Source: Nitzschia sp. DOCU1 (Eukaryota > Bacillariophyta > Bacillariophyceae > Bacillariales > Bacillariaceae). From it: a stretch of DNA of 64,000 nucleotides. Where the stretch lies: contig OX595988.1 of assembly GCA_951394045.1 (NCBI GenBank), forward strand, positions 992,001-1,056,000, given 5' to 3'. The notes below the pieces were generated by a model, which had not been told where the DNA came from, did no database searches, and saw only the letters and a list, made by a program, of their open reading frames with translations. Shown in pieces: positions 27,517 through 38,305 of the stretch; position 1 is the first letter of the stretch, and each line of letters opens with the position of its first letter. Both the position numbers and the translations under genes were made by a program.

Positions 27517-29115
27517 CTATCTTTTTCGTCGGCCCTTTTGTTGGGGCGCCTTGGTCTTTTTGAAGCGGCTGACGTTGAGTCGTTCTGGCGGCTTGTTGGG
27601 TTCGTCGAAGGACTTGGGAGCCAAGATAACCCCCTTGTTGGCAGCCTCCATCATCTCGTCACTGGCTTGCGCCATGTAGTCTCGTTGTAGCTTCTGCTCT
27701 CTTTCCGCTTGGTCCCTGGCTTCCTGTTCTTTCAACTGCTCAGCGAATTGAGCCTCTAGCTGTTCCATGGGAGCGGAAATGCCGTGGATGAACTGACCAC
27801 CCCAAGCAGCCGTAGCTTGCGTCACATCCAACTTTGGCTTCTTCTTCATCGTAGTAGTAGTGGAATTCGCCGTTTCCATCATGTCAGGAGGCGGCATGCC
27901 ACTTCCTTGGATTGTACTCGGGCGATTCGTACCGGGAAAGGACGTTTCAAAGCCGACAGCCAGGACGTTGCGACCCAGAACGGGGCCATCGCCACGAATC
28001 TCGCGAGCCTTTTGTTCTAGCTTTTTGAATTCCATAAACTCCTTGGCAAATTTGGGTTCGGCCGGTGGAGCACTCATGGAGGGGAGACCCATCCAACCGC
28101 GCATGGTGTCGTTGCGGAGGGCTGCTCCTTGAAAGAGTGTCCACGTAAAACTCGACAAGAGATAGACCTGTAATCCAGCTGGCGATTGAGATGCCAAGCA
28201 TGGCATAAAGACAGCCAACGTCTGAAAAAGATCTTTGAGCAAGCCGGCAAAATCCGACTTGGCTGCCGTGGGGCCACTCAAACTTCGACGTCCCACCGCC
28301 ACTTCCACATTCAAATAGAGCATGGCACCTGCCGCAATGGGGAGTCCATACCATGGATCAGGATCTGTCAAATCAGTCACCCAAAGGAAACTAGACTCTG
28401 TCAGCTGTTGCGCCAATTCAGGGTCCAGGCCATTGACGATCTTACGGAGATCGATTGCCACATAGTAAAAGAACGGAATCTGAAAGAACGGACTAGCGAA
28501 GACTACCAATGGATTGATTTTGTGCAGTTTGTAAATGGTTCGGACCGTTTGTAGGTTTTGAAGAAACAACTGCCTTTGCTCGAACAAACTTTTGCCCTCG
28601 GCCCTCATCTTTTTGAGATCATTCTGAAAGAGCGTGACAATAAATTGCAATTCGGGGGCGACCTTGGCAAAACGCGCCGATGTTTGGGCACTATGCACCA
28701 CCAAGGGTATCAGTGCCGTACGGAGCGCTGTGCTCATGAGCGCAAAACAGCCCCAGTAGGGGATGACGCCGTCCATGTGCAATGTCTTGAGTGCATAACC
28801 CGTGCCTCCCCAAATGCTAAAATTTTGAACCACTTCTGGCAGCCAAGATACGAACCGCCTTTGATCAAGACGGACCCCACTGGCAGAGAGATTGTCGAAA
28901 CGCGAAGGATCAGATAGCGAGATCAATCGAAGTGAGGCACCACCAGGTCCATGCCGATCACGACGGCGTGAAGTGTCGTGTAGCGACGACGAAGTAAGGC
29001 AACTCAGGAAAGCTTTGGCGCCGTCATTTCCAATCGACTTTTCGTTCGGCTGCCAGCTTCTACTGCCAGGGACCCCTGTATGCTTTCTTATCCTTACACT
29101 TGAGAATCGCAACAT
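27517..29115 (-). CDS. OXA1: Oxa1/YidC-family membrane insertase, mitochondrial
   Basis: 532 residues, start ATG. The first ~80 residues are rich in Arg, Ser and Gln with few acids, a mitochondrial presequence. The core (about 115-350) shows the Oxa1 layout: LIPLVVHSAQTSARFAKVAPEL (after TM1, with the Gln/Arg-rich loop), FLQNLQTVRTIYKLHKINPL, FFQIPFFYYVAIDLRKIV, and WVTDLTDPDPWYGLPIAAGAMLYLNVE (the family's L..pDp..lP motif). About five membrane segments follow. The C-terminal 130 residues are Gln/Lys-rich and end in KGRRKR, like the matrix-facing ribosome-binding tail of Oxa1. It inserts mitochondrially made and some imported proteins into the inner membrane. Cox18 is an alternative, but the long basic tail favours Oxa1. 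Confidence 0.85.
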   Translation of the reverse strand: MLRFSSVRIRKHTGVPGSRSWQPNEKSIGNDGAKAFLSCLTSSSLHDTSRRRDRHGPGGASLRLISLSDPSRFDNLSASGVRLDQRRFVSWLPEVVQNFSIWGGTGYALKTLHMDGVIPYWGCFALMSTALRTALIPLVVHSAQTSARFAKVAPELQFIVTLFQNDLKKMRAEGKSLFEQRQLFLQNLQTVRTIYKLHKINPLVVFASPFFQIPFFYYVAIDLRKIVNGLDPELAQQLTESSFLWVTDLTDPDPWYGLPIAAGAMLYLNVEVAVGRRSLSGPTAAKSDFAGLLKDLFQTLAVFMPCLASQSPAGLQVYLLSSFTWTLFQGAALRNDTMRGWMGLPSMSAPPAEPKFAKEFMEFKKLEQKAREIRGDGPVLGRNVLAVGFETSFPGTNRPSTIQGSGMPPPDMMETANSTTTTMKKKPKLDVTQATAAWGGQFIHGISAPMEQLEAQFAEQLKEQEARDQAEREQKLQRDYMAQASDEMMEAANKGVILAPKSFDEPNKPPERLNVSRFKKTKAPQQKGRRKR

Positions 29116-30217
29116 GATCTCGGATCGAACAACAAATATTGCTCACGAACAAGGTATATGCATGCATGCGGATGAAAAATGTTCGAGGCAGTTTTTCTCT
29201 CTACTACTTGATACTACCGAGAAAGATTTTCGCTCTCTCCGTCCGCCACACCTCGCGCCTTTCATTTAGACGACCACTCCGACCACAATCGACTCATGCG
29301 ACTTTTGCAGATCTCCGTCCGTTCGCCGTCAGTGGAGACTACATGATCATCCTAAAGTGTTTGGCTATCCAATTTAGAAACCAGAGATGCACTTCAGCAA
29401 GTAGTACATTAGAGTACGGAACAAAAAGGAGAATAGTTTCAAAGAATGAACCGACGCTCTGGCACCGCTCATGCAACTCTAATATTAGGAGGAGATTGGT
29501 GGTTTCTCCTCTCAAGATAAAACGTTTTGCGCGGCAGAGCGGAGAGGAAACGCCGCAAAATCGGGGCGACAAAGGTCTTTGACAGCTAGTATTGGAACAT
29601 CTGTAAACCCGTGTTTCGGATCCGAAAAATAGAAAAAGTTTGGTTTTGTAGTAGTCGACTAGTGTCGGTGGTATCATTGTAGGTACTTTAGTACGGCGGC
29701 GGAACATTCCGATGGATAATACGGATCCGTCTTCCGATTATCCCTTCAATTCTTGTTGGGCTTGCTTCGCTCGTGCTTCAACTCAGCAATACGATCAGGC
29801 ACGACTTGCGCCTCGCTCGGTCTTGCTTCTTTACGTGTATCGTTGTAGCAGGTAGGACTCCGTATCGTCCGCTACGGAATGTAATTTATGGCAGGTAGTC
29901 ATTTCAGTCCATCCGGCTCCCGCTCCCGCTAGCTGGGCCTGCTGTCACGCACAGAAAAGGCGATACTTCTTTGGCGGGCCGTTGGTCTTTTCTCAATCCG
30001 CCCGTGGCATCTGCATCCGATGTGGTGGGATGGACATCAAGCGCTTTTCTCGCGCGCAAAAATCCAAAGTATCGACCGACGAAACACATTGCAAAAGGTA
30101 CTTGATGGTTTGTGAGGGCCGCTGAGGAAGGAAGGAGCGAGTAGAAAAAGAGTCTTAGGAGGGAGCATAGAGGAACTATCGGAGAGAGTTCCTTGATCAA
30201 GGTGACTGGTCATCACC
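29116..30217. promoter_or_regulatory. Divergent intergenic region
   Basis: 1.1 kb between the Oxa1 gene (-) and the ArfGAP gene (+). Presumed to carry both promoters. Short open frames on either strand lack recognisable motifs. Confidence 0.35.
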
Positions 30218-32238
30218 ATGGCGTCCCAGGATGAACTGAAGGCTCAACTAAAGGAGCTAATGGCGATCCCGGAAAATATGCACTGTGTGGACTGTGACGA
30301 CAAACGACCGACATGGGCCTCTTTGATTGTTCCCCCACCAAATGCAGCGTTTACAGAGCCGATCGGTTGCTTCTGCTGCTATCATTGCAGTGGAGCTCAC
30401 CGCCGGATGGGTACGCATATCTGTTTCGTTCGAAGCACGAACTTAGATGAATGTAAGTGTTTAGGCTGCCAGCCTGCCGTGTGCAAAGTGAGCAGTTTTG
30501 AAAGGCAGGATTCTGACCTTCATCAATAATAGGGAAAGCTAAGGAACTGGAAGCTATGAAGAACGGCGGCAACGTGTTAATCAATAAGCTTTTTGAGGCT
30601 CACCTTACGGATTCCCAGCGAGCGGCCGTCAGGCCTGACAAGCACACTGAATTGGACCCACGGAGTCATTTTATATACGACAAGTATCAGCATCGAAAGT
30701 GGTATGATGACAAGCTTGCTAGGCGAAAGTCTACCTTTACACCGCCGGCTCCAATTGGTCGTGCTCCCTCGAAGGACGACCATCTGCGGTCATCCGATGC
30801 ATTCAATGATTTCTTTGCTTCGCGGACCAAAGATGCTTTCGACGATTCCTGGCACGATTCCAAGTTTGAAGGAGGAGCTAACGACATCCGTTTTAACCCA
30901 CATGACGATTTTCTGACGGCGCCGAAAGTCGATCGCGCTAGCATTATGCAGTCGCTACAGAAAATGAATTCTCAGCGAGTGTTAAACAGTATACAAACGT
31001 TGGGAAACAACCCCAAGCCGTCGAGAAAGTCAGGAGGAGGGTCAAATGACTTTAACAACTCGATCAGTGCGGAGTTTATGATTCGTGATGATGACCCCTT
31101 TCAGCCGAAAACCCCCGAATTTGCTAAGTCTGCCATGGGAGGGCTCTCATTCACTCGGACACCAAAGCGCGACATGATTAACAAAGCTCAAAGCTTTGGT
31201 AGTGATGAAGGCGATGAAATTATTCTTCCTCGTAAGGTCGCTACCAGCAAAAGTCGAAGCAAGAAAACCAAATCCCCACGGGATGACGAAGCGGCTCAGC
31301 CTCCAAGTCGTCGAGGAAGCGGTGATTCCGATGAATTGGGCGCTCCGCGTAGACGAGGTAGTAACGACGGCGAGCCACGCCCAAGGGTAAGACGATCGGG
31401 AAGCGGTGAACAAGGTGATATCGGCGCACCGACTAGACGGCCACCAGCTCGGACGAGAAGCAGCGCTTCCGATGACGGAATGGGATATTCCCAGGGTCGC
31501 CGCATACGTCGAGGCGCTTCCGGCGAAGGCCAAGATTTAGAGCTGCGTGTCCCACTCAAGGACTCGTCGCATACTACTAGCATGAAGGAGTCACCCACCA
31601 GCCTAAAGGAATCGGCCCACACGACCGGTAGTACCAGGCCAAGGAGGGAACCCCGTCGTGGTGTGGCAAGAACAAAAAGTATGGACACAGATAGTGAACA
31701 CAGCAACCTAAGACAGCGAACGAGATCTAGAAGTGTCAAACGTGGAGTTCGACGTGCGGCTTCTAGCGACGAAATTTCTTTTGCAGGCTCCCTCGAAGAG
31801 CCGCAACATGTTGCCGCCGATGCCAGCCAAGTTAGCAGTCGCTCAGTCCCCAAAAGACCACCCCGCCGACCCGTCGGACGGACTGCCAGTACAGGTAGTA
31901 CCGACGAAGACAAGGTTACCCGGCAGATGAATGAAAGCATCTCCAGTCGCCAGTCTAGGCCAGAGGACCCGCGGCGAACTAGGCGTTCGCCGCGGGAATC
32001 TGGCAACGAAGACAACAACTCGAGGACCCCCTCGCCGACACCAACCAAGGACAGCAGGTCGAGCAGCCGCAGGAACAAATCTGTGCCCAGAAAGCCCGCC
32101 CAAGGCAACGCTATCAGTATCAGTCGTGTTCCTACAGTACGAGACAAAGGGCCCAGAAGTCCCAACGCCTCTCGTTCCCCAAGTCGACAAAAGAGTGCCT
32201 CGATAGACATGGCCAAGCTCTTTGCAGCGAGCAACTGA
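30218..32238 (+). CDS. ArfGAP zinc-finger protein with long basic Ser/Arg-rich tail
   Basis: Two exons: 30218-30452 and 30533-32238; intron 30453-30532 (80 nt, GTAAGT...TAG). Splicing creates the conserved Trp of LDEWK. Product 646 residues. The zinc finger uses C23-x2-C26 and C54-x2-C57, followed by SGAHRRMGTHI with the catalytic Arg, then VRSTNLDEW and GGN...LFEAHL. The spacer between the Cys pairs is about 27 residues instead of about 16-17, with a PPPNAAFTEP insert. Arf GTPase-activating proteins stimulate GTP hydrolysis on Arf in membrane traffic. Residues 170-646 are disordered, rich in Ser, Arg and Pro (repeated RRGSxD, RSxS), and may be phosphorylated or bind membrane or cytoskeleton. 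Start ATG. Confidence 0.88.
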
Positions 32239-32370
32239 AGCGCACAGAAGTGACATACCCGAGAACATTAAACTGGAGAACCTATCTCCAGTGCATAGAA
32301 ACAGTAGCAGGTACGATTGGCTCGTACTCATATTATTCTACATAGAAGCAAATTATTACCACGTGCCTTT

Positions 32371-35300
32371 CTAATAGTATTGTCCCGAACTATTGCGTTC
32401 CCTGTCTCGGGCCATTCGAATTTTTACCCGCATTCGTGCCACTCGATCATTTTCCGCACGCAAGGACAGGTACAACTTCTCCGCCTTGCCGGTGTCGACA
32501 ACATCGTAAAATGCATTCTGAAGCTCTTGTTTCGTCATGCGCATCGCCAAACGGCCATTTACATCCGATGGCATTTTATTCCCCAATAAGTTCTTTTTAC
32601 CCATCCATTCCAAAAGCTCGAAGTGAGTCCACTGTCGCGGCAATACCAACTCGCTGATACTGTTGACACTCGTTGGGGAATCATTCTCCTGCTGAAGGCG
32701 CGGACTTTCGACATTTCGAGGTTGATTCATTTTCCCGTTTCCAGGTACTATAGACGAAAGAGTTTTCAAAACTGAAATCGTCTCTTCCGTGCACGACGCA
32801 GCCGGTGATACTGCAGCGAGAACCGAAACGTGCGCCTTTGGGTCTTCCAAGACGTCTCGGAAGATTTTCGTCATGGCGTTTGTGCCCCAGAATGCATTAT
32901 TTTGAGTGCCATCTTGGGCCCTCGCTCGAATGCCCCTGATCAAGCCATCTAACATGGTGCCACTGAGACCATTTGAGAAGTCCACCGTGGGGCATTCCAA
33001 AATCACCAATGACCCCTTACTCCATTTCTGATGAATTGAAATTTGGCAAAGGACATACCCCTGCTGACCATCTTTTCCAGCCAGGCGGCGCCGGGCATCC
33101 GACATGATGGTCAGGAGATCGCTAGTACCCAACGCGGACTTGACAGCGTTCCCTCGGACTCGGAAACGCCCACCCTCTTCCTCCGTAATGTTTACGTGGT
33201 TACCTACTGGCCCGAGCAAGTCGACAATGTGGTTTCCAGATAGCTCTAGATACTGCACGGACACAGAGCTTGGTCGACTCCCTCGTGCCGTCTCAAACAA
33301 GTCGTAGGCAGCACGCTCTTCAATATCTGCCACGCAATGCGTCTTGCCGGACCCTTCACCCCCAAACGTGACAAAGGCAGAAACCCCTCCGTCCCGGGCC
33401 CGAAGCACACCCGCTTGAGCCATTCGAAGATAAAAATCTTCCGCCTGTCTACGCTCCGCAAAGACATGATCAAACTCGTAGTATTGAGCTTGGATGTCCT
33501 TTGTTTGCAAGTCCGACAAAATGGAAGTGACGTAGACCACAATGGAATTGGCTTGGCCCGTTTCCGCATTCACAACATCGAATTCTCCGTTGACTACTTC
33601 ATCGTGAAGAAGTGGTCGCTTTCGAACAAACAAAGAAATTCCCTTGGGTTTCTGCCGTGAGTTGGATAGACTTGCCATTTGTTGCAGAATGGCATGGGTG
33701 TGGGATGCCATGTGCTCTCGAATCAAAGCGTCAAAATCCTTGGCATACAACAGACGCACAGTGCGTTGGTCCAACATCGGTACGGGTGTGGATCTGGGAG
33801 ACTCGGCACGAAAGAGTGGCGTCGTCCTTTGAGGCGACGCTTGACTCGTCGGCGTCCCACCGCCCATGCGTTGTTGCTTCGCCCATTGCGCTTGCTGTGT
33901 TCTCTCGGCGGAAATACGTTTGTAAAAGTCAATTGGGGTAACACTTCTAGAAAGGTTCTTCGAGTCGGACACATCACTCTGTTGCGCTTTCGGCGTGGTC
34001 TGTTTTGTTCTTGCGGCATGTTGTGCTCTCTCAGCGGAAATACGCTTGTAAAAGCCAAGGGGAGTCGTACTTTTCGAAACATTCTCAGAATGGGAAACGT
34101 TCTCCTGTTGTGTTTTGGGTGGGGTCTGCCGACTACTATTGCGAAAAGAGGAATTCGACTTGAGAGACGGTAGGTCCAGACTCGACCGCCTCTGCAGATT
34201 TTGAGTAGGATTTTGTTGTCGTCCGGCTACATTTGTTTCAAAGCGGCCAACCGGGCTGCGGTACATATCATTCAATGGTTCTCGTGATTCCTTGCCTGTC
34301 GCAACGTCGTCGTCATCGTCTTGCACAATACCACGTGACTCCAGGATGCGATCCCTTCGGACCGACGAACTCGTACTTTCCGAGCCTGCTAAAGATACGG
34401 GAGTCTTTCGACTGGATGAAGGGGGCGGGGTCACACCTCTCTCTGACGAATAGCTGTAGGCTATGCCAGGGGTTTTTGAGGTGGGAGTGTATCGAGACGT
34501 ATCAACCGCCAAGCTTGGTTTTGGTCTCCCTCTGGACGATGATCTGTTCTCGTGAGAAGGCCCCTCTGGACGAGGTGCTCCGCCATGGCCTCTAGGCACA
34601 GAAAGCTTTGGCTGATAGCCTCTCTGTTTCTCACGCGACTTTGACCTCCACTGCGAAGCTACAGGAAGCCCACCAGTAGCAGCCAAGGCTAGTGGAGTAC
34701 TGGAAGGCCGTCTCGCGTCGTGAACTTTTACCACTGATGGTAAATCAAGCTTGTTCTCTACTTCCGATTCTTTCGGCGTAGATGGTCCGTGCCGAGCAGA
34801 AGCAATTGGCAAGCCAACGCTGTTCATTGGATGATTACTGGTGCTCAATACTTCGGTAACGCTGGGAGGAGAAGGAACATTTTTAAAGTATCTCGACTTG
34901 GGCGTAGTAGATCTGCCTTTTCTTCCAGGAGACTTTCTATTGTTGGAAGAATGATGCGACTTGGGGTTGCGGAAGGCACTTTGTTTGCTGGGCGAAATGT
35001 TCCTGGCATCCCTACCAGACCTGGAATCTTCGCTAGCCGCAAAGTCCCGACCACGGGGGAACGCATATTTATCATCTGTTTGTAGTTCGGATCTACTGTC
35101 GTCGCTCTTTCGAAGAGTGTACTTGTCATGAGTGAGGTCCACGACAGAATCATCGCGAGCTTCCACAGTATCAATAATAGTAGTGCTCTTGTGTTTCAAG
35201 GCGCTCGGGGGACGGTTGTGATTATTGTTGTTGCTGCTGCTGTTGTTATTATTCTTGGGCGACTGAGACTCTCGCATTTTGTTCTTGAATTTCTCGTATC

Positions 35301-35637
35301 GCTGTCTCCTGCCTTCTTCAAATAACGATACTGTTAACTGTTTCTGGCTGCCAGTGGCAGTTGTATTCTGCTGATCATTCGTACACTTTCCTACGGCAAG
35401 TAAACCATTCCCACAGCCATATTGGTTCAATAGAGGCGTAGGGGGAGCGTCACGATAAGGACTGGCAAGGGGCACCATTCCTGGTTGGTAGGCGAGATTG
35501 GGAGTCGTCGGTCCTCGACTATGCTCCTCTGTGGAAGGAGAAAACGTCACCACGGCCGCTCCCACCCGTGGAGAAACAAGGCCCTTGTCCTTTAGTTTGC
35601 GGTAGCGATCAACGTCCAAGGGACGGTCGCAGCTCAT
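32371..35637 (-). CDS. Degenerate kinesin-13-like protein with SAM-like C-terminus
   Basis: 1088 residues from the first ATG (35637). Residues 1-650 are disordered, basic and Ser/Pro-rich, with near-repeats (YKRISAERAQHAA and YKRISAERTQQAQ around 560-610). Residues about 665-965 resemble a kinesin motor: ISLFVRKRPL (kinesin-13-like first strand), YEFDHVFAE, then FGGEGSGKTH at about 756-766 in place of the GQTGSGKTH P-loop. Switch I (NxxSSRSH) is not found: the matching segment reads DGQQGYVLCQISIH. Switch II (DLAGSE) reads LECPTVDFSNG. ATP hydrolysis is therefore doubtful. Residues about 1000-1060 (WTHFELLEWMGKKNLLG onwards) look like a SAM-type helical domain. Kinesin-13 proteins depolymerise microtubules; here a microtubule-binding or scaffold role is inferred. 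Confidence 0.7.
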   Translation of the reverse strand: MSCDRPLDVDRYRKLKDKGLVSPRVGAAVVTFSPSTEEHSRGPTTPNLAYQPGMVPLASPYRDAPPTPLLNQYGCGNGLLAVGKCTNDQQNTTATGSQKQLTVSLFEEGRRQRYEKFKNKMRESQSPKNNNNSSSNNNNHNRPPSALKHKSTTIIDTVEARDDSVVDLTHDKYTLRKSDDSRSELQTDDKYAFPRGRDFAASEDSRSGRDARNISPSKQSAFRNPKSHHSSNNRKSPGRKGRSTTPKSRYFKNVPSPPSVTEVLSTSNHPMNSVGLPIASARHGPSTPKESEVENKLDLPSVVKVHDARRPSSTPLALAATGGLPVASQWRSKSREKQRGYQPKLSVPRGHGGAPRPEGPSHENRSSSRGRPKPSLAVDTSRYTPTSKTPGIAYSYSSERGVTPPPSSSRKTPVSLAGSESTSSSVRRDRILESRGIVQDDDDDVATGKESREPLNDMYRSPVGRFETNVAGRQQNPTQNLQRRSSLDLPSLKSNSSFRNSSRQTPPKTQQENVSHSENVSKSTTPLGFYKRISAERAQHAARTKQTTPKAQQSDVSDSKNLSRSVTPIDFYKRISAERTQQAQWAKQQRMGGGTPTSQASPQRTTPLFRAESPRSTPVPMLDQRTVRLLYAKDFDALIREHMASHTHAILQQMASLSNSRQKPKGISLFVRKRPLLHDEVVNGEFDVVNAETGQANSIVVYVTSILSDLQTKDIQAQYYEFDHVFAERRQAEDFYLRMAQAGVLRARDGGVSAFVTFGGEGSGKTHCVADIEERAAYDLFETARGSRPSSVSVQYLELSGNHIVDLLGPVGNHVNITEEEGGRFRVRGNAVKSALGTSDLLTIMSDARRRLAGKDGQQGYVLCQISIHQKWSKGSLVILECPTVDFSNGLSGTMLDGLIRGIRARAQDGTQNNAFWGTNAMTKIFRDVLEDPKAHVSVLAAVSPAASCTEETISVLKTLSSIVPGNGKMNQPRNVESPRLQQENDSPTSVNSISELVLPRQWTHFELLEWMGKKNLLGNKMPSDVNGRLAMRMTKQELQNAFYDVVDTGKAEKLYLSLRAENDRVARMRVKIRMARDRERNSSGQYY

Positions 35638-36150
35638 AATGTTTACTAGAGTTAGTGTCCAAGACGGACTCACAAAACAATCAAAAAGGTCCAGAGAGTT
35701 GTAATCACCCTTTCATCATCGGCCTTCAAACCGATGAGGTATTTCAACCCAAAAAATGTGAGAGGCACGGCGCCACTTTTTGAAACATGCATGAAATCTA
35801 TACGGCAACGAAGATTAAATAAGATGAGGGCCGGGCGCACTCGGGGGCGTCTGTTCGTTGCTCACTTTTGAGCACAAAATCGACTCAATGGACCAGAGAA
35901 CGAGAACGGATGACGTTTGTCGGCACGTCATCGCGACGCGCCCCCATCACAAAATTCTTTTGCCGCCTCTCGCTTTTCCGCGCCACACATTTGACAGCTG
36001 GAAACAACACGCCGAAGATCCAATACGTCGGGGAGTGGATACCTTGCTTTCATTGACATCTGGTTGTTTTGATTCCCTTTAGCTTGTTCTCTGCTGGCAA
36101 AGTTATTGGTTGGATCTCTCTTGCCGTGGAAATATCCTTCATCCAATCCT
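35638..36150. promoter_or_regulatory. Divergent intergenic region
   Basis: 513 bases between the kinesin-like gene and the prolyl-tRNA synthetase gene, expected to contain two promoters. Nothing else recognised. Confidence 0.4.
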
Positions 36151-38253
36151 ATGCCGCAATTCATTCCTTTCGGTACCTTCACCCACATCGGTCGTTTGGC
36201 GTTGCTGCTAATGTTCTTTGGTGTCGCCGCTCGGAATGTGGGGGCGTTCCAGCACGCTGCTAGCCGGCATCTTCATCGAGCAACGGCATTGGCCGTAAGG
36301 AACAGTTATCGACAGGAACAATATCATTGCCGAGGCGTCGCTGCCGCCCGAGCGTTCCCTTCTTTGCGGCTATTCAGCACAGCGGCAGATTTGTCGGAGG
36401 AACAAAAATTAGAATTGGAGGCCAAAATCAAAGCCAAGGGTGGTGAGATTCGCGCTCTGAAAGAAAGCGGCGCTGACAAGGATGCGGTTGCCTCTTTGGT
36501 CGAAGAACTTGTCTCCCTCAAGGCGCAGCTGGATCCATCGATTTTACAAGACAAAAAGAAATCCAAGCCCAAGCAACAGCAGCAACAACAACAACAACAA
36601 CAAAATAATGACAACAAGCAACAAAAGAAGACGGAAAGCGATGAGGATTCCGAATCAGATTTCATTACGGCTCGTGCCGTCGATTACTCCAAATGGTACA
36701 ACGATCTCATTCGCGTGGCGGGACTTGCCGAAACCTCGCCGGTACGTGGCTGTATGGTCATCAAGCCATGGGGAATGTCACTATGGGACAAGATTCGAAC
36801 GGAATTGGACGCCAAGATCCAAGAACACGGTGCCGAGAATGCATATTTTCCACTCTTGATTCCAAAGTCCTTCTTGTCCAAGGAGGCGGAACACGTGGAT
36901 GGTTTTGCCAAGGAGTGTGCCGTCGTCACACACCATCGATTGACGGCAGGGGAAGACGGATTGATTGCGGATCCAGAAGCCAAGTTGGAAGATCCTTTGA
37001 TTATCCGTCCTACTTCGGAAACGATGATTTGGTTCATGTTCCGCAAATGGATCAACAGTCACAGGTAAGTGAAGAAGAAAAGGGCGTTTATGCCCGCAAT
37101 GGACCTTGTAGCTTACGGGCCACGATTGTCGTTTGGTGCTACCAGAGATTTGCCATTAAAAGTCAATCAGTGGGCCAATGTTATGCGTTGGGAAATGAGA
37201 ACTCGCCCATTTCTTCGTACATCCGAGTTCTTGTGGCAGGAAGGACACACGGCCCATGCAACAGCCGAAGGTGCCTTGGATGATGCCAAGACCATGATGG
37301 AGAATTATGCGATCTTGTGCGAAAACTTGTTGGCGATTCCAGTAGTTCGAGGAGCCAAAAGTCCGTCGGAACGATTTGCTGGAGCGGAGGAAACCTTTAC
37401 CATTGAGGCTTTGATGCAGAACGGTTGGGCACTACAGAGTGGCACGTCGCACTTTCTCGGCCAGTCGTTTGGAAAGGCCTTTGACGTTACATTTCAGGAT
37501 ACCGATGGCGAACAAAAGGATGTCTGGGGTACATCGTGGGGTGTATCTACTCGGCTCTTGGGAGCCTTGATTATGACTCATTCGGATGATAATGGCTTGG
37601 TCCTTCCTCCACGAGTAGCGCCAATTCAAGTCGTCATTGTTCCCATCCCGCCAAAGAAGAACGACGAAGAAAGCAAAGTGGCTATGGATAAGGCGTTGGA
37701 CGAAATGGTAGCGGCACTAAAGAGTGAAGGCTTGAAAGTAAAGGTCGACGACCGCGATTTTGTCCGAAATGGGGCCAAATACTTTGAATGGGAGCGCAAG
37801 GGTGTACCTCTTCGAATCGAACTTGGTCCTCGTGACGTAAAGAACAATGTTTGCATATTCAAGTATCGCGCGGGACAAGAGTCAGACGAAAAGAAATCCG
37901 TCGCTCTCGCCGATGTTGCCAAGACTGCTGTCAGTGGTCTTGAAGCCATGCAAAATAGCTTGTTCGAGGCGGCCAAGGAGCGACTAGCCGCGGGAATCAC
38001 AACTGGTGTCACCTACGATGAAATGAAAACGGCCTTGGAAAACGATGAAGCCTCGTCATACCCAGGAAAAGGCCTCTACTTGGTGCCATGGAAGTGTGAT
38101 GCGGATAATGAAGACGCGATCAAGACCGAGTGCAAGGCGACGATTCGATGCTATCCAATCGCGGAAAATGAAGCCGGACTGCACAAAGGGAAGAAGTGCT
38201 TCTACAGCGGCGACGATGCTACCCACATGGCGCTCTTTGGACGAGCATTCTAG
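36151..38253 (+). CDS. Prolyl-tRNA synthetase, eukaryote/archaea type, with plastid-type leader and WHEP domain
   Basis: Two exons: 36151-37064 and 37146-38253; intron 37065-37145 (81 nt) within the motif-2 region ([12 protein letters not shown]). Product 673 residues. Residues 1-32 are a signal peptide ending in NVGAF, followed by Arg/His/Ala-rich transit sequence: the two-part plastid leader. Residues about 82-128 ([19 protein letters not shown]) form a WHEP-TRS helix-turn-helix, which binds tRNA or synthetase partners. A run of 10 Gln (36574-36603) links to the class II catalytic core: [36 protein letters not shown] (motif 2), [22 protein letters not shown] (motif 3), the anticodon-binding domain, and a C-terminal zinc-like domain ending in LFGRAF. 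It charges tRNA-Pro. Dual use in plastid and cytosol by alternative starts is possible. Confidence 0.9.
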
Positions 38254-38305
38254 TGAAATGAACCATATGAAACTGTAAATGAAACTACTGCTACTCGTTG
38301 ATCGC

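Noticed and set aside
31296..32234. 312-codon minus-strand frame opposite the ArfGAP tail
   Set aside because: Antisense to an Arg/Ser-rich disordered region; Leu/Arg-rich product without motif.
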